Source: Parus major (Eukaryota > Chordata > Aves > Passeriformes > Paridae). Taken from it: a DNA stretch of 64,000 nt. The notes beneath the pieces are model-generated. The model ran no database searches and was not told the origin of the DNA. It saw nothing but the letters and a program-made list of their open reading frames with translations. Made by a program: the position numbers and the translations under genes. The DNA lies in contig NC_031783.1 in NCBI RefSeq assembly GCF_001522545.3, positions 2,757,562 to 2,821,561 of the forward strand, in the 5' to 3' direction. Below are positions 46,012 to 58,198 of the stretch, in pieces; the stretch's first letter is position 1; every line of letters begins with the position of its first letter.

Positions 46012-47876
46012 CTGCAGACAGAGAGGCTTCTGTGAATCTCAAAGGCCCTGCCTTGTCCTCCCACAGCAACCAGCAGGAGCCTGGGATGCCCAAGAAGGAG
46101 CAATCCCACACCCAGACTGTCCCTGAGCCTCTTCTCCATCAGCCTTATGCTCCTGCTCTCAGGGTGGTCTCATTACTCATCACACACTCTGCTGTGGGAA
46201 GCTGGGGAACCCCAGCAGAGCCCTGTGGCTGCCCTGAGGACATTCCCCAGGTTGTCCCCACGTAGCAGAGGCCATCCTCCATCCAGACTGGTACTGTCCA
46301 TCCCTGCAGTAACTCAACACACATGCTACTTGCTGCTGGAACATCAAGCACTCAAGGTTCAGATGCTTCATGTGGTGGTGGAAGTTGGGTGCAAGATCCC
46401 TACAGATCCCAGGAATCAAGTGGAGAACAATTCCCAGCACTGAGGAAGCCACTGGGCTGCCCTCCTAGCAGCTGTCATAGCAGGGCAGACCCAAAACCAG
46501 ATCAAGCTGCTCTGGACCTTTCCCAGCTGACTTTTGAAGATCTCCAAGGATGGAGACCTGGGACCTGTGAAAAAAAAACAGCTCTGAAGGGCGAAAAAAA
46601 ATGTGTCTTCTTCAATATAGGTGGAAATTTCCTTGCTGCATCCAATGTCTGAGGCCTCTTGCCCTTTCCCTTTGCTCACCCTGGCTCCAGGGTCCCTGTA
46701 ACCGCTATGGGCAGCAGAAAGTGTGGTTGGTCCCACTCCAGCTCATCTTCCACAGGCTGAACAAACCCACTGCCTCAGCCCATGCTGACATCCAGGGCTG
46801 CACAGGAGCCTGGGAGTGAAAATTTCCTAAAGAACAGTGCGTGACACAAAACACAACTCTCACCCTCTGACTGGATACCAAGGACTGAACTGAGGCAATC
46901 TCTACAAGCACAAATCTGCCTCTTCTTTTTTTTTAATTATTTAAATTATTTTAATTAAAGATTAGGATGCTTATGCCCTCTTTTTGGAAAAAGGGGGTCA
47001 GCCACAGGGCAGCCAGGGTATGTGCAGGCACTCCATGGTCAAGAAGCAGAGTTAACAGTAGCATCCATCCCATTCCAGAGTCACTGGAACCCACAGCAGC
47101 AGCTCTGCCCCGTGTGCTGGCTCCCTGCCAGGCAGGGCCCAGGGAACCTTCTGTCCCTGCTTTATTTCTGGGTCACCAACATGCCGATGGGGCATTTTGC
47201 TCGGAGTGATTCAGCGGAAAGCTGTCCTCAGCCTGATTCCCCAGTTCCCTTAAGGTGCTGTGTGCTTCCCAGAACCTGGCAGCCTTTGGGGAAATTGGGA
47301 TGCTGCTCTCCATCTCGCTCTTCACCCATCATCAGCACTGCAGCAGGGAGGTCCTGGCTCAGGCCCAGAGCAGCAGGGAACCACATTTTGCCTTGTCCTT
47401 CTGCTGAGAACAGGTGCACAGACCCACCCAAGCACAGCAGAGCTCATCTTCTCTACACCACAGACTTCCCAGGCCATTAAGATAATTAGGAGCTGACACA
47501 GATATTCCTCCTCCAGGGGCACCTCTGAGTCTGAGGCTCTTGGCAGGAGGCACACAGGGACCGCAGCCCGGCCTCATCGCATCTCGTACCAGGAACCTAC
47601 ACAACAAACCTCCCTGACAGGCATGGGCTCTGACACAGGCATTTTCAGGCACCCTGATCTCTCTGGGGATGCTCAGAAGCATTTCTCCAAGCCCTGGGGG
47701 ACTCCAAGCTGTCCTCATCCCAATTCCCCATCTCCCCTGGGTGCTCCCCAGAACCTTGCTTCCCCAGGCACTGCCATCCAGGGCAGACCCCAGGCTCCCC
47801 CTCTCAAACACCACCACTTTAAATGGTGCTGTCCCCTGGGGGAGGATGGCAAAGCTTCCCAGGAGGAGGCACTCAC
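46012..47876 (-). other. PGAP6: PGAP6 intron of 1,865 bases
   Basis: The intron has canonical ends, a short A-rich tract near 46570-46600 and an AT-rich tract at about 46922-46965. No exon, RNA gene or mobile element was recognised. The long plus-strand frames are antisense chance frames. Confidence 0.7.
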
Positions 47877-48013
47877 CAGCCTTGCAGCTGCAGCCAGCAT
47901 AGAGGTAGCCGTGTCTGCGCAGGAGGCTGCACTGCCCGTAGGGCCCGCAGTCGTTGAAGCAGGGGGTGAGGTACGCGAACACCGTCACTTTGGCTTCGGC
48001 ACTGGTACATTCC
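47877..48013 (-). CDS. PGAP6: PGAP6 coding exon with the EGF-like module
   Basis: 137 bases: one base of a split codon, 45 codons (ECTSAEAKVTVFAY to YAGCSCKA) and one base carried over. Cysteines spaced C-x3-C-x5-C in CFNDCGPYGQC and C-x-C in GCSCKAG fit an EGF-like fold. Acceptor GTCCTTGCAG, donor GTGAGT. Confidence 0.95.
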
Positions 48014-48656
48014 CTGCAAGGACAGCACGTCCTCTCGGTGCCACAGCCCTTGGGACAGCCCTGTGCCCTGCTCCCAGTGGCCAGGCCATGCTCCAGCATG
48101 CAAGCTCCCCGGTATTTCGGGATCTATTCCACCCCTCCCAAGAGCCAGGAGCAGAGTCTGCTCCCTCACCACCTGGGCTGCCAAACTCACGTCCAGGTGG
48201 GTGTCAGCTCTCCCCAGACCTCAGGGCAGACCCCAGGGCCCAGGACTGTCCTCAGGACCAGTGTCACCAGTGCTGTTTTGCATCATGCACCTGGCTCCTT
48301 ACACAGGAAACCAGCAGGAATTCAGGCATAGCTGCCTGCACCTTAGAGACCTCCCAGAAGGGTAACAGCAGCATTATTTCCCAAACTATCACCTCCAAAT
48401 CCACCTGGGGATGGTCACCTAGGCAGGCTCTGCCATCTGCAGTCTGTGTGAGCTGTGCCAGCTCAGCCCCAAACAAGCTGCTTGGGTGCTCACAAGGGAG
48501 CAAGAGAGCAGGGCCACCCACCTCCCTGTCCCTCTGCACCACCATTCAGCTGCCACCAGGAGAGAGGAGCCCACAGCCCAGACAGGAGGATGGGGGTCAG
48601 GGTTGCTCACACAAGCCAAGGGCAGTGGGGTGTAGCAGACTGACATCCAGACTCAC

Positions 48657-48780
48657 CCCTGTCCCTTGGGGCAGAGGAGCTGCAGGGACAGGAACCAGTC
48701 ATCTGTCTGTGGGTACAGGACAATCAGCATTGCTTCTGCAGAGGACGTGCTCACGCTCAGAGGGTAGCCCTGGGAAAAAG
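48657..48780 (-). CDS. PGAP6: PGAP6 coding exon (FSQGYP)
   Basis: 124 bases, split codons at both ends. Encodes FSQGYPLSVSTSS to SLQLLCPKGQ, part of the extracellular region. Acceptor TTTCTTCCAG, donor GTGAGT. Confidence 0.95.
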
Positions 48781-49341
48781 CTGGAAGAAAAGAGGGTGCT
48801 GTGATGTGCCAGGGCTTGAGGAGAAGGGCCCACAGCAATCCCAGGAATCAGCTGCCTCCTGTGGCTCCTTGCTCCCATGCTCAGGAGGCACCAGGGGCAT
48901 GGAGAGTACCCCTGCTCTCCAAGAGCCTTTTTCTTGAGATCTCAATTTTTAATTTTATCTCAGTTCCTGGTACATACCTGGGCAGCACAAGGCACCTGGA
49001 ACAGCCTGTTGTCTTGGCTGGTCCTCCAGAGCACAGCTTAGTGCTTTGCACACCAGCAGTACCTTCACCATCCCCAAAGCCCCTGCCAACAAGGCTGGAA
49101 GAGCCCCAGCTGGTAACCAGACCTTCCTTTGGTGGAGGCTATCTCATGGTGCCAAGACCACCACCTGCACCCCAGCACCCTGAGAATGTGCCAGCACAAA
49201 GACCTCATGAGGGTTTGTGCAAAAATCAGTTTCTTAGGGACACCCCATGAAATCCTGAGGCAGTTAACAGCTGGCCAGGTCTAAAAGCAGAGCCCTGAGA
49301 TGACACAGCTGAGCTGGTGACAGTGCCAGCACCTCTCCTAC

Positions 49342-49435
49342 CTGTGCTGCAGTTGCGTGTGGCGTTGAGGGACAGCACTGGTGAAGCAGCACTCACGCAG
49401 GCTGCCACGGTGGCGTTGGCCAGGCTCACGGATGT
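49342..49435 (-). CDS. PGAP6: PGAP6 coding exon (ACVSAASP)
   Basis: 94 bases, 31 codons plus one base, from TSVSLANATV to TRNCST. Two N-x-T sites and one N-x-S site are visible. Acceptor TTTGCACAG, donor CAG|GTAGG. Confidence 0.94.
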
Positions 49436-50131
49436 CTGTGCAAACAGAGCAGAGTCCCACGTTAGGGCACCCTGATGCCACCCCCCACACCATTCCTCTC
49501 CCACAGTGCCCATGGGACAATAAATCCTTCGGGTCAAGTCACCCATCAGCTGAGGTTTCTGTTCCACTGGACCTTGTGCTACCACTGTGTTGTGTCACGG
49601 CTGAGAGGCAAGAGACCCTCGTGGGGGGCCCTGCCAGGGGAACTGCCCCAAAGCTGGGATATCCTCACATCACTTCAGCACCAGCACGGGGGAGATGCAA
49701 GTCAGAGTCTGCAGAACATCAGGGCTGAGCCCTGGTCCAGCCCTCAAGATGTTTCATGGAATTTCAGGGGGCTGATTTTGGTGGTGATGGCAGTGAAGGA
49801 GCCTGGGAATCAGTGACTTGGACAGGAACATCCCTGGGCTCCCCTGCTCAGCCTCCTCTCCTGGTGGCAAGGTGCCAGGCTCCCGTGGAGAAGATGGCAT
49901 TGCAGCTGCTTTCCATTTTGTCTCCTCTGCGTCACTGCCGCCACATGCCGCAGGCTGTGGCATTTGAATTGGAGCTGGCAGGTGGGACACGCTGGAAGCA
50001 GCTAAAAAAGGCTCAGAGTATTTTGTAACAACAAAAAGAGAAATATTCCCACTGGTACCTACAACCTCTGGAGCACACAGGAGCAGGGAGGAGCCCTGCC
50101 AAGGAGACACGACCCCGTCCATCCTGCACAC

Positions 50132-50451
50132 CTTGTTGAGCAGCAGATTGACCACGAGGGATCCCCCGCTGTCCATGCCTGTGTTCAGGTTGAGCAGGAG
50201 GAGGCTGGGGGAGAGGGAGCTCACGGGCACGCTGGGGCCGTTCAAGAGCCGGTAGCGCACGGACACCACGTCCAGGTCCTCCCTCACGACGGGCTGGCTC
50301 TGCAGGCAGGAGCTGCGCTGGCCAGACACGTTGTGTGGAGCCCCTCCTGCAGCTGGAGCAGAGCTGCCTGCTGCTCCTGCTCTGGCACCAGCCTGGCTCT
50401 GGTTTAGGCTGATGAAGTTAAGGAAGGAACTGGTGCTTCCCGGTCTGCAAA
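50132..50451 (-). CDS. PGAP6: PGAP6 coding exon (NTGMDSGGSL)
   Basis: 320 bases, the largest internal exon. It begins CRPGSTSSFLNF after a split Val codon, then an Ala/Gly-rich low-complexity stretch. The well conserved VVREDLDVVSVRYRLL, LNTGMDSGGSLVV and LLLNK follow. The acceptor TTTGCTCTAG keeps the frame, whereas the nearby TTTGCAG would not. The donor is AAG|GTGTGC. Confidence 0.93.
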
Positions 50452-51590
50452 CTAGAGCAAAAAAGGAGAGGAATCAGCACAGCCAGCTCTAGCACCTCAC
50501 ACAGGCAGGGCCCCAGCAGATCCAGCGCTCCAAGGGACAGCACAAACTGGGGGGGTTCAGGTGGTTCACACCCTGCATGAACTGTCCCTGAGGAGCCACC
50601 TTTGCAGGAGGAGCATCCAAAAGCTGGGACGCTGCTGGGAGCCAGAGGGTGGCACAGTGGGTGGAAGCACCCTGGAGCTGCAGGGAAAGGGGGAACAGAA
50701 GAAGGGATAACACAGCATCATCAGGGTGCCCAGGGAGTGCTCACTCACCAGCAGCAGAGCTCAGCACCCAGCTGTCCCACAGCCACAGGCTGCACAAAAG
50801 TCCCTCCAGCTCTTTGTTTTGTGAGGAAGCAAAGCTGAGCAGGAGGGACAAGCCAACCCAGTGGAGCACAGACCATCACACTGCAGCAGATGGAGCTGAA
50901 TGGGGCACCTGGAGTCCCACTGCTGCAGACTGCCCATTGCTCCCAGAGACTCCAGTGCTACCCTCTAACACCTCTGCTGTCAGTACCAGGTCTTCCAGCA
51001 CAAAGGACGAGTCTCTGCTTCGAAGAGGACATGGCAGAACCCCCAGCAGAAGAAAACTTTAAAGATGTACCTAGCTTGTGAGTTTCCAGCAGTCAAACAG
51101 GGGTTATGGTCATGTAATAGGTGCAAACGTGCCTATCACAGCCACAAGGACCTTGTGACCACCTGAGCCACACGGTGCCACTGGAAATGGCAACATCTCC
51201 TTACTACAACCCCAGACATTTCCCCAAGTTAACCTCTGTGAGGTGGTTTCCTGCCTGTAGTCTGCTCTTGGCCAATTAGTAATCAACACAGCCTTAGTCT
51301 GGTGGACCACAGAAAACTATTTTCCCCACCAAAATTTAAGCCAGCTGCTGCTTCCCAAACAGCCTTTAGTAAAACAACACTGAACTTTTCAGGTGTTTCC
51401 AAACAGCTCTAGCAAGAGCCTCTCTGGGGTGAACACTGGAGTTTTCAATTTTGTCCCCAAAGCAAAAATTAGGGCATCCAAGAGGAGGCAACCAGCATGA
51501 TGGGGAGCATAAGCCACCATAGCCAGGCACCCAAAGACCCAAAGCGGGGACACAGCACACACAGTTCCTTCCCAGAACATTGAATCCCAC

Positions 51591-51856
51591 CTGTGAAGGA
51601 AGCCAGCATCTCCACCGACACGCTGGCATTGGCAGTGCCGAGACTCTCCACCACGATCTGCAGCCACTTCTCCCAGGGGGGCGAATCCAGGGCCAGGCTG
51701 CAGTTGATGCTCCCTGTGCAGGTGAGGCTCCTCTGGAAGGACTGGGGCAGGGTGATGGAGCCCAGCAGCACCCGCACGGTGCAGGCTCTCTGCTCGCTGG
51801 TGACGCAGCTGCTCAGCTGGAACCGCATTCCTGCGGCGTGTTTGGGAACGAAGACC
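51591..51856 (-). CDS. PGAP6: PGAP6 coding exon (extracellular)
   Basis: 266 bases, from VFVPKHAAGMRFQL to VEMLASFT with split codons at both ends. Includes SLTCTGSINC and SPPWEKWLQIVVESL, conserved in mammals. Acceptor CCCCGCGCAG, donor CAG|GTGGGA. Confidence 0.95.
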
Positions 51857-52222
51857 CTGCGCGGGGAGGGAGCAGCAGTTTGCAGAGCTTACACTCTCAA
51901 CACCAGCCCAGGCCCCCAGGGCTTTGTGACAAGAGCTAGACCGCCCTGGTTGGTGCTGTGAGAATCCTTCCCAAGGCAAACATCTGGAAGAGCTAAAATT
52001 CCTGCAGTTGAATGAATCTATGGCCACCTGGGAAGAGTCGGAGAAGGGTGCTCGTGTGCTCCCTGTGCAGACCCTGCCACTGCTGCAGGGAGCTCAGCAA
52101 CAGGCTCAGAGTCCCCCCAGCTCCAGCCCCACGTGGGAACAACGCTGGCTTCCCCATGGCAGCTCGTGTGGGAAATCCCACCCCGCCGTGCCCTCAGTTG
52201 CCCACCCGCTGCTCCCACTCAC

Positions 52223-52356
52223 TTGACATGCAGTGGCTTAGCAGGCGAGAGAACGGTGTGTGGCATGGGGACACCAGGCTCCAGGACAGGCATATCAGTG
52301 AGTCTGAGCACAAACATATCTGCCTGGAACATATAGGGGCATGGAGTGGAGAAACC
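52223..52356 (-). CDS. PGAP6: PGAP6 coding exon (YMFQADMFV)
   Basis: 134 bases, from GFSTPCPYMFQADMFV to SPAKPLHV plus two bases. The acceptor CTCCTGCAG lies next to 52356. The donor A|GTGAGT completes a Lys codon with the next exon. Confidence 0.95.
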
Positions 52357-52434
52357 CTGCAGGAGGGGAGAGCACAGGGGTCAGCTGTGGTTGTGATGAG
52401 ACACCCAGGGCAGGGCTCTGGGCAGGACCCTCAC

Positions 52435-52642
52435 CTTCACCTCGATCCTGCCCGCAGCCTGGGGCAGGTGGGCAGCGATGAACCAGTCCCCAGAGGCAGG
52501 GGTGGTGACGTTCACAAAGGTGGTGTTTTGCAGAGCACTGCTCAGGGTGATGCTGATGTTGTAGGAGGGACGGACGGTGGCATTGGCAGGAAAGCGAGTG
52601 CCCAGCGGGTTAATGACGGGAGGGGCTCCGTGGCGAAAGTGC
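52435..52642 (-). CDS. PGAP6: PGAP6 coding exon (HFRHGAPPVINPLGT)
   Basis: 208 bases: one carried base and 69 codons, HFRHGAPPVINPLGT to AAGRIEVK. Holds several N-glycosylation sites (NATV, NISI, NTTF, NVTT). DWFIAAHLP is conserved. Donor AAG|GTGAGG. Confidence 0.96.
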
Positions 52643-54127
52643 CTGCCAGAGAAAGCACAGCGAGAGCAAACTCAGGGATCTGCAGGCACTGGCAAGATAA
52701 ACTGGGATACAAACTGGCCTGGAAAGGGAGCAGGCTGGAAAACCCCACATTTTCAGGTGGAGTCATCATTTTCATGTGGTGAGGATTGGCTGCTATTAGC
52801 TTATCTGGGATTTATTTAGAGATTGGTTTAACTTGGCAGCTTATTAAGATTTACATGGTTCCATCAAGCCTGGAAGCAAATTTCCAACACTTGCTAAGGC
52901 CAAGCCCCACCCACAGACTACTGCTTTATAACCATCAGCAAATTCCCCAAATAGGGAACATCTTCCACAGAGAACTTTAATTTTCTAGCTAAGATCTGCA
53001 TCTTCCCGTTTCCTCTTCTAAGAAAGGCAAGCAGACAGACTGTAAAGTCACTTTCCAAGGAAGACCCATATTACAGACTTCAGTACAGCAGTACTTCTGC
53101 TTTCCAGATAAGCATTTGAAGTAGCAGGAACACACACAGCTGAGGAACGTGGGAGATATTTATTCAGTCAATTTGGCATTTAATTTGATTGCTTTTGGAC
53201 TGCACTGCAACAGGTCCAGCAAGCAGACATGACAGGTGATACGTTATTACCCCTTGAAGCTTATCTGGTTAGCCATCACTTCCTGGATTATTGTTTAGCT
53301 GCTGCCTTGTCCCTCATGTCCCCAGACTGCTGGAAACCCTTCTGGGAAGCAGAAAACAGGAAGATCATCAGTGCCAGGAAGCTCAGGAACAGCTAAGAGT
53401 GCCAGTCTTTCCCGGACACACCAGGGGAGCACAAGCCAAGCAGCTTCAGTCACTCCCAGATCTGGAATGGATGCAAGAGACCCATGTGACTCCATGGGCA
53501 CAACTTGCTGAGGAAGCTCGGTGTCCTCCAAAGATAAAGCTCAAAATCTGGCAACTTTTGGACCTCAAATCCTTCAACAAGTCAAGGACTGTTTTAAGCA
53601 GCATTTCTTTCACTGACAGTGAGACATGAGCAATCTTCTCATGCTCCTGTATCCCCACAACATCACTGGCATCTCCTATCTCTGTTCCGTGCTCGGCCAC
53701 GCCCTGCACAAAGTGCCCCCAAATCTCCTCAGTCCTCCTGCACTGGGAAGTTTGCCCATCCACAACCAGTTTGGGTCTGCTCAAGTCCCTCGTAGTCCTG
53801 CCACATCCTTTGGCACCATGTGCAGGTTCTGCCAGGCCAGGAACACCTCTGAGCAGCACATCTGCCTTGCTGTGAAGCTCTCTCCACTGTCCTAGGGGAT
53901 CTCTTGGACACCACACATAACAGGCAGCCCCAGATCAACGGGTAACATGAACACAAAACCCTCCTACAGGTTTAAAAACAGATTCTGTCCTGCTACATGA
54001 AGAAACTCTAGTTCCTGCAGCTGAGGAACTGCCCAGCCTCCACAATCAACCAGCCCCAGCCACGAGTGACCAGGACAAGGGGACAAGAAGCCCACAAGGA
54101 CAAGCCCTGGCACGGGGACATACATAC
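52643..54127 (-). other. PGAP6: PGAP6 intron of 1,485 bases
   Basis: The intron between the first two visible exons. It has an AT-rich middle (52780-53290) with no recognised element. No exon was seen. Confidence 0.7.
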
Positions 54128-54305
54128 ACAGTGATCTCCATGCTGGTGCACTCGGGGCCTTTCCCCCGGGATGCCTGCAGGAGCCAGCGTAGCAGCACGG
54201 TGTCTTCTGGCACGTGGAAGTGGAAGAGCTTGGCATTCCCATACCAGCTGTAGAAGGACAGCTTCTGTGCACTCTGGGAGAAGTACTCGGAGACATACAG
54301 GGAGT
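54128..54305 (-). CDS. PGAP6: PGAP6 coding exon 2 (SLYVSEYFSQ)
   Basis: 178 bases starting with two bases of a split codon, then SLYVSEYFSQSAQKLSFYSW to SMEIT plus GT. It is very close to the human start of the mature protein. Acceptor CCCTTCCAG precedes 54305. The donor was set at GT|GTATGT because only that choice restores the Val codon before HFRHG. Confidence 0.95.
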
Positions 54306-57300
54306 CTGGAAGGGAGAGAGCACAGCAGTTGGTGGGGAGCTGCTGGGGTCAGGCTGCAGGGCTTTATCCACCCACAGAAGCACACAGGAGACTAAATGTT
54401 TCTTGGAAAAGTGCACTTTGTGTCCCTGATTTCTCATTCCAGTCCCATTAGATATGTGGTGATCCATGCACCTCCAGCCAGAACCACCCACATGCCTGCT
54501 ATAAAACCATCACCCTGAACCAGAGAGCACTAACAGATGCCTAAATTACACTCTGAGAAACGTGCCATGAAGATAAGAGATCACCAGAGACTCCAAGGAG
54601 GAGGAAAAGGTCAGGAGGAAAGGCTGATGGCAGAAGGAAAGGTGATGGAATAGGCAGCAGGAAGCCCTGGGGCACAGCCAGAGCAGATGGGCACAGGCAG
54701 CACAGGGTGCCCTGTGTCCTGCAGCAGTTTGTGGTGCCAAGAGGTAAAAGCTCTGCTCTTCTGCTGAGCATGTGGGCTGATGTTTTACATGGGCAGAGAG
54801 TGAAAGGACAGGGGGGATGATTTTAAACTAAAACAGGGGGGGTTTGGATTGGATTGGAAGTTAGGAGGAAATCTTTCCCTGGGAGGGTGGGGAGGCAAGC
54901 GCTGTCAAGAGGAGCTGTGGCTGCCCCATCCCTGGAAGTGTCCAAGGCCAGGTTGGACAGAGTTTGGAGCAACCTGGGATAGTGGAAGGTGTCCCTGCCC
55001 ATAAGATGATCTTTAAAGGCCCCTTCCAAGCCAAAGCATTCTGTGATTATCCATTTACCCAGCTCAGGACACAGGCACTGTCCTCCTGTGACACAGGACA
55101 CAATGAAAATTCATGTGCTGCAAATGTAACTCTTTCAGACATACCTTCTAAAGCCTAATGATTTTCCCAGCTGGAAGAAAGGCTGCTGGGGTAGTGAGAA
55201 CAGCCCCAGGGTAGGCTGAAAGGGCGTGCAAGAGGACAACACCTACTCAAAGTGCCATCAGGACAAATTAGATCCTCCATCCCTCTGCCCAGCTGTACAC
55301 CTACAGACCACCTCCAGCAAAATTAAACATTACCCAAACCAGCCAGACTGCAGCTCAGGGCTGGAAAAGAGGCATCACACCAGCTGAGAAAGGTATAAAC
55401 TGCACAGAGACAGCAGAGCCAAGGGCATCCAAAACCAAGGCTCGTAACACTCAGCAAGAGGGTGGAAGCTTATGTCTTCATGTGTCTGTGGAGGGTTCCT
55501 GATGCTCCTTTCCTACTTTGGAATCCCCAGAGTGGGGAGAAACAGATTTCAGAGGCAGGTTCCTCATTTCTGCTGTAGAATAGCAGTAAGGGTGAGTTAA
55601 CTTGCTTTCCCTCAAAGCTGCACACGGTCGTGCTGGACAAACAGAGGACCCAACTGTGTGTAAGAAAGACAGCAAAGAAAGAGGAAAACAGTCCTCAGGC
55701 AGGACCAGATCCTTGGGAGGTACTTCCTGCCGGGAGGAATCTAATCCTAGCAGGAACTACGATTCATGCCCCAAAGGAGGACACTCGCCGGCCTGCACCC
55801 ATGGCACTGCAAGGAGACAGGAACGGTAATCATGGGTTTAACTCCTTGGCAAGGCACCAAGCCAAAGCCTGCGGGCATCCTGCAAGCCCAGCAGGGAAAG
55901 GAGGAAACAGGAGAGCGAGAAATACCAGCCACACAAGGCAGCTGGAGGATTTGCTCCTGGAGGAAGAGTGTGGCTGCCTGACCTTGCCACAGGGGCTGCC
56001 ACGGGGGCCAGCCAAGGGAGCACCTTCTGCACGGAGTCAGGAAAGGCCAGAGGGAAAAGTGAGCCATGAGCAGCCAAGAGACCACAGCCCCTGGGCAGAG
56101 CTGTCCCACTGCAGTCCCCACGCTGGGGTCACACTGATCTCCAGGCCAGCAAGGAGCAGAGACCACAAAAGGGGCTTTTCAAACCAATGCTCCCTGGCTG
56201 AAACGGCAGCGCAGCGCGTGGGTGCTGCGGACAAGAGCTGGCTGTGATCCCTGCACGCCCAGGGACATTTCCCACACCGGGGCTATGGAAAGGAGCAGGC
56301 TTCCATCAGTGGTGCCTGCACCCCCAGCACACTCCACACACACTGGCACACTCGTTTCTGGCAGCCCACGGAGACATTTGGGCACAGGATGAGGGTAGGG
56401 AGGGACACAAAGCACGGTTAGAGCTGGGAGAGCTCTGGTCCTTCTCCATGCAGCAGGTCCCATCAGACACCCTACAACCTGCCCCAAGCCCACCAGCTGT
56501 CTGCCACGGCCACCACCCACCCTGCACGTCCTCACGGAGTCAAAGCTCCCTTTGTGTGGGTTTGGGGCAGGAGAGGGCAGGCCAACTGCAAAATTAAAAA
56601 CTCCAGCAATCAGCAGTGCTCTTTATTAAGGACTGGTCAATTATGTGGAGTGAGCTCAAGAGTATTACCAGGTCAGAGCAGGCAGACCTGCCCTGCCCAC
56701 ACACTGCCTGTCACCAGGTAAGCACCAGCTGGGGCTGTGGACGAAGTCCACTGACAAACAGCTTCTTGTGGTGACAAGGGCTGAGCTCCTGCTTACAGGC
56801 TGTGCTGGGCACCCAGAGCTGCTCCAGCGATCTGGTATGTGACTCTCTCCACCCAGGCTGACAAGGAAATTCCACAGATAAACGGAACATCAGCACAGGA
56901 AAGCCTGAAAGACAGGTCACTGCAGCCGAAGCGTGTGCTCTGGCAGCCCATTTGCATCAAGAGAGAGTTCTCTGGCATGTGCTGTGCTCTGTTTGTGTCA
57001 GTCCCCATCTATTCAGTCTGCTCAACACCAGCATGGCAACACCTGGAAAGTCCCACTTGACTGTTCTGGGATGTGAAACAAGCTTTAAACTGAGCGAGAG
57101 ACCCGTCCAGTGGATGCTGTTTTCCATCCCCTTCCATACAGATTTTGCATAAGCAGATTTCAAACGTATTGTGCAAAAACCAGAAGTGTTTTAAGACAAG
57201 GAACAGAATGCAGTAGAATCCCCGATGCACAGAGGAGACACATTATTTCAATTTCAGAGTAAAGAGTCACCTGCTACAGCTTGGGTTTGTTTGTCCAAAG

Positions 57301-58170
57301 ATGATCTCATGGTAGTTTTAGGAAATAATACCTTGACTGCGGGTTTCACAGGCGCCCCATCAAAGGGATGAAGCCCTCATTTCAAAGCAGACACCGTCTA
57401 AAGCTAGAGTGTTGATGAGCCTGACTCAAGAAAAGACTGGGCTATGTTGCAGGATGTTTTCCTACTTAAAATGTAAGGGAAATCCTGTTTCTTCATCCCG
57501 GGTCTAAAATCCACCTACAAATGTTGTGGAACAAGGATCCCCCTCGCTCCCCTGGGGAGCAGCTGATCTTTTCCAGCGCTCAGATATGACCGTACCGAGG
57601 TATTCCTTGCAGAGGCATTCCCACAGCCGGCGGGACGGCGCCGGGACAAAGGCAGCAGCACACCTGAGGCTCAGGGGAGCTCTCCGGGGCTGGAACCCAG
57701 CGAGCAGGATGCCAGAGCAGGGTGGGCCTGGGGCACGGGGCCATCTCAGCCGCGGCTCCCCGAGAACCTCACGCTCTGCGGACCGTGAGGAAGCGACAGC
57801 CGGCATCAACAGGACAACCCCGGGCAGGACGAGCAGACCTCCGGGACGGGGCGAGCAGGTGAACAACCTCACCTGCCCGAACCTCTCCAGCGCCACAGCA
57901 GCGCCGGAGGAGGGGGCGCGATCCCCGCGGGACCCCAGAGCCAGCGCTCTCCCAAAGCCCCGCTCCCATCCATCCGTCCGCATGCACTGCAAGTAAAGTA
58001 ACCCGAAAAGAAGGCAAACCCAAGGAAAGCAATCGCTGCGAACACAGCAGAGCCCTCTGCGAGTGGCCTGACCTCCCACTGCTCTGCAGGGCCGGCACAA
58101 GCGCTGCTCCCCGGGGATGCTCGAGAGCCCCCGGCTCCCTCGGGAAAGCAACGAGCCACCCCAAAGTCAC
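54306..58170 (-). other. PGAP6: PGAP6 intron 1 (visible part)
   Basis: About 3.9 kb between exon 2 and the CpG island. It holds a CR1 fragment (about 54825-55050) and a perfect TCF/LEF-type ATCAAAGG at 57359-57366. It becomes GC-rich from about 57580. No other exon was recognised. Confidence 0.6.
54825..55050 (+). mobile_element. CR1 LINE fragment in PGAP6 intron 1
   Basis: Includes 'ttaggaggaaatctttccctgggagggtgg', 'tggctgccccatccctggaagtgtccaaggccaggttgga' and 'acctgggatagtggaaggtgtccctgccca'. It ends 'aagcattctgtgattat', the CR1 3' terminus. Plus orientation. Confidence 0.92.
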
Positions 58171-58198
58171 CGCAGATCCACCCCGGCAGCAGCTCCGA
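58171..58198 (-). CDS. PGAP6: Possible tail of PGAP6 coding exon 1 (truncated by gap)
   Basis: The 28 bases next to the gap read, on the minus strand, SELLPGWIC plus one base, followed by GTGACT as a candidate donor. The leftover base fits the split codon at the start of exon 2 and would give an Asp before SLYVSEYF. The donor is weaker than consensus and the start codon would be inside the gap. This is inference from phase only. Confidence 0.3.

Larger units (their letters stand above)
43725..58198 (-). other. PGAP6: PGAP6 (TMEM8A) gene, exon 1 unresolved
   Basis: PGAP6 is a membrane protein described as a GPI-specific phospholipase A2 that releases some GPI-anchored proteins such as Cripto. 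It belongs to the CREST superfamily of membrane hydrolases. Twelve exons (43725-54305) splice in phase with GT-AG ends into 732 complete residues plus a split first codon. The human protein is 771, so about 40 residues including the signal peptide are missing. The visible order is a large extracellular region with many N-x-S/T sites and the landmark NTGMDSGGSL, an EGF-like module (CFNDCGPYGQC to GWGGWSC), then about seven membrane segments and the C-terminal NDREELYAVT. The CREST signature is present: S-x3-H (STFYH), D in QYCDFLGS and H-x3-H (HSIWH). The upstream boundary given here is the edge of the gap. Confidence 0.93.

Noticed and set aside
47623..48804. 393-codon plus-strand frame over PGAP6 exons
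   Set aside because: It is antisense to verified PGAP6 exons 47877-48013 and 48657-48780 and also spans their introns. It has no recognisable protein signature.
50437..50451. Alternative acceptor TTTGCAG in the PGAP6 exon 50132-50451
   Set aside because: Using it would shift the frame relative to the upstream exon. The TTTGCTCTAG acceptor at 50452 keeps the frame.
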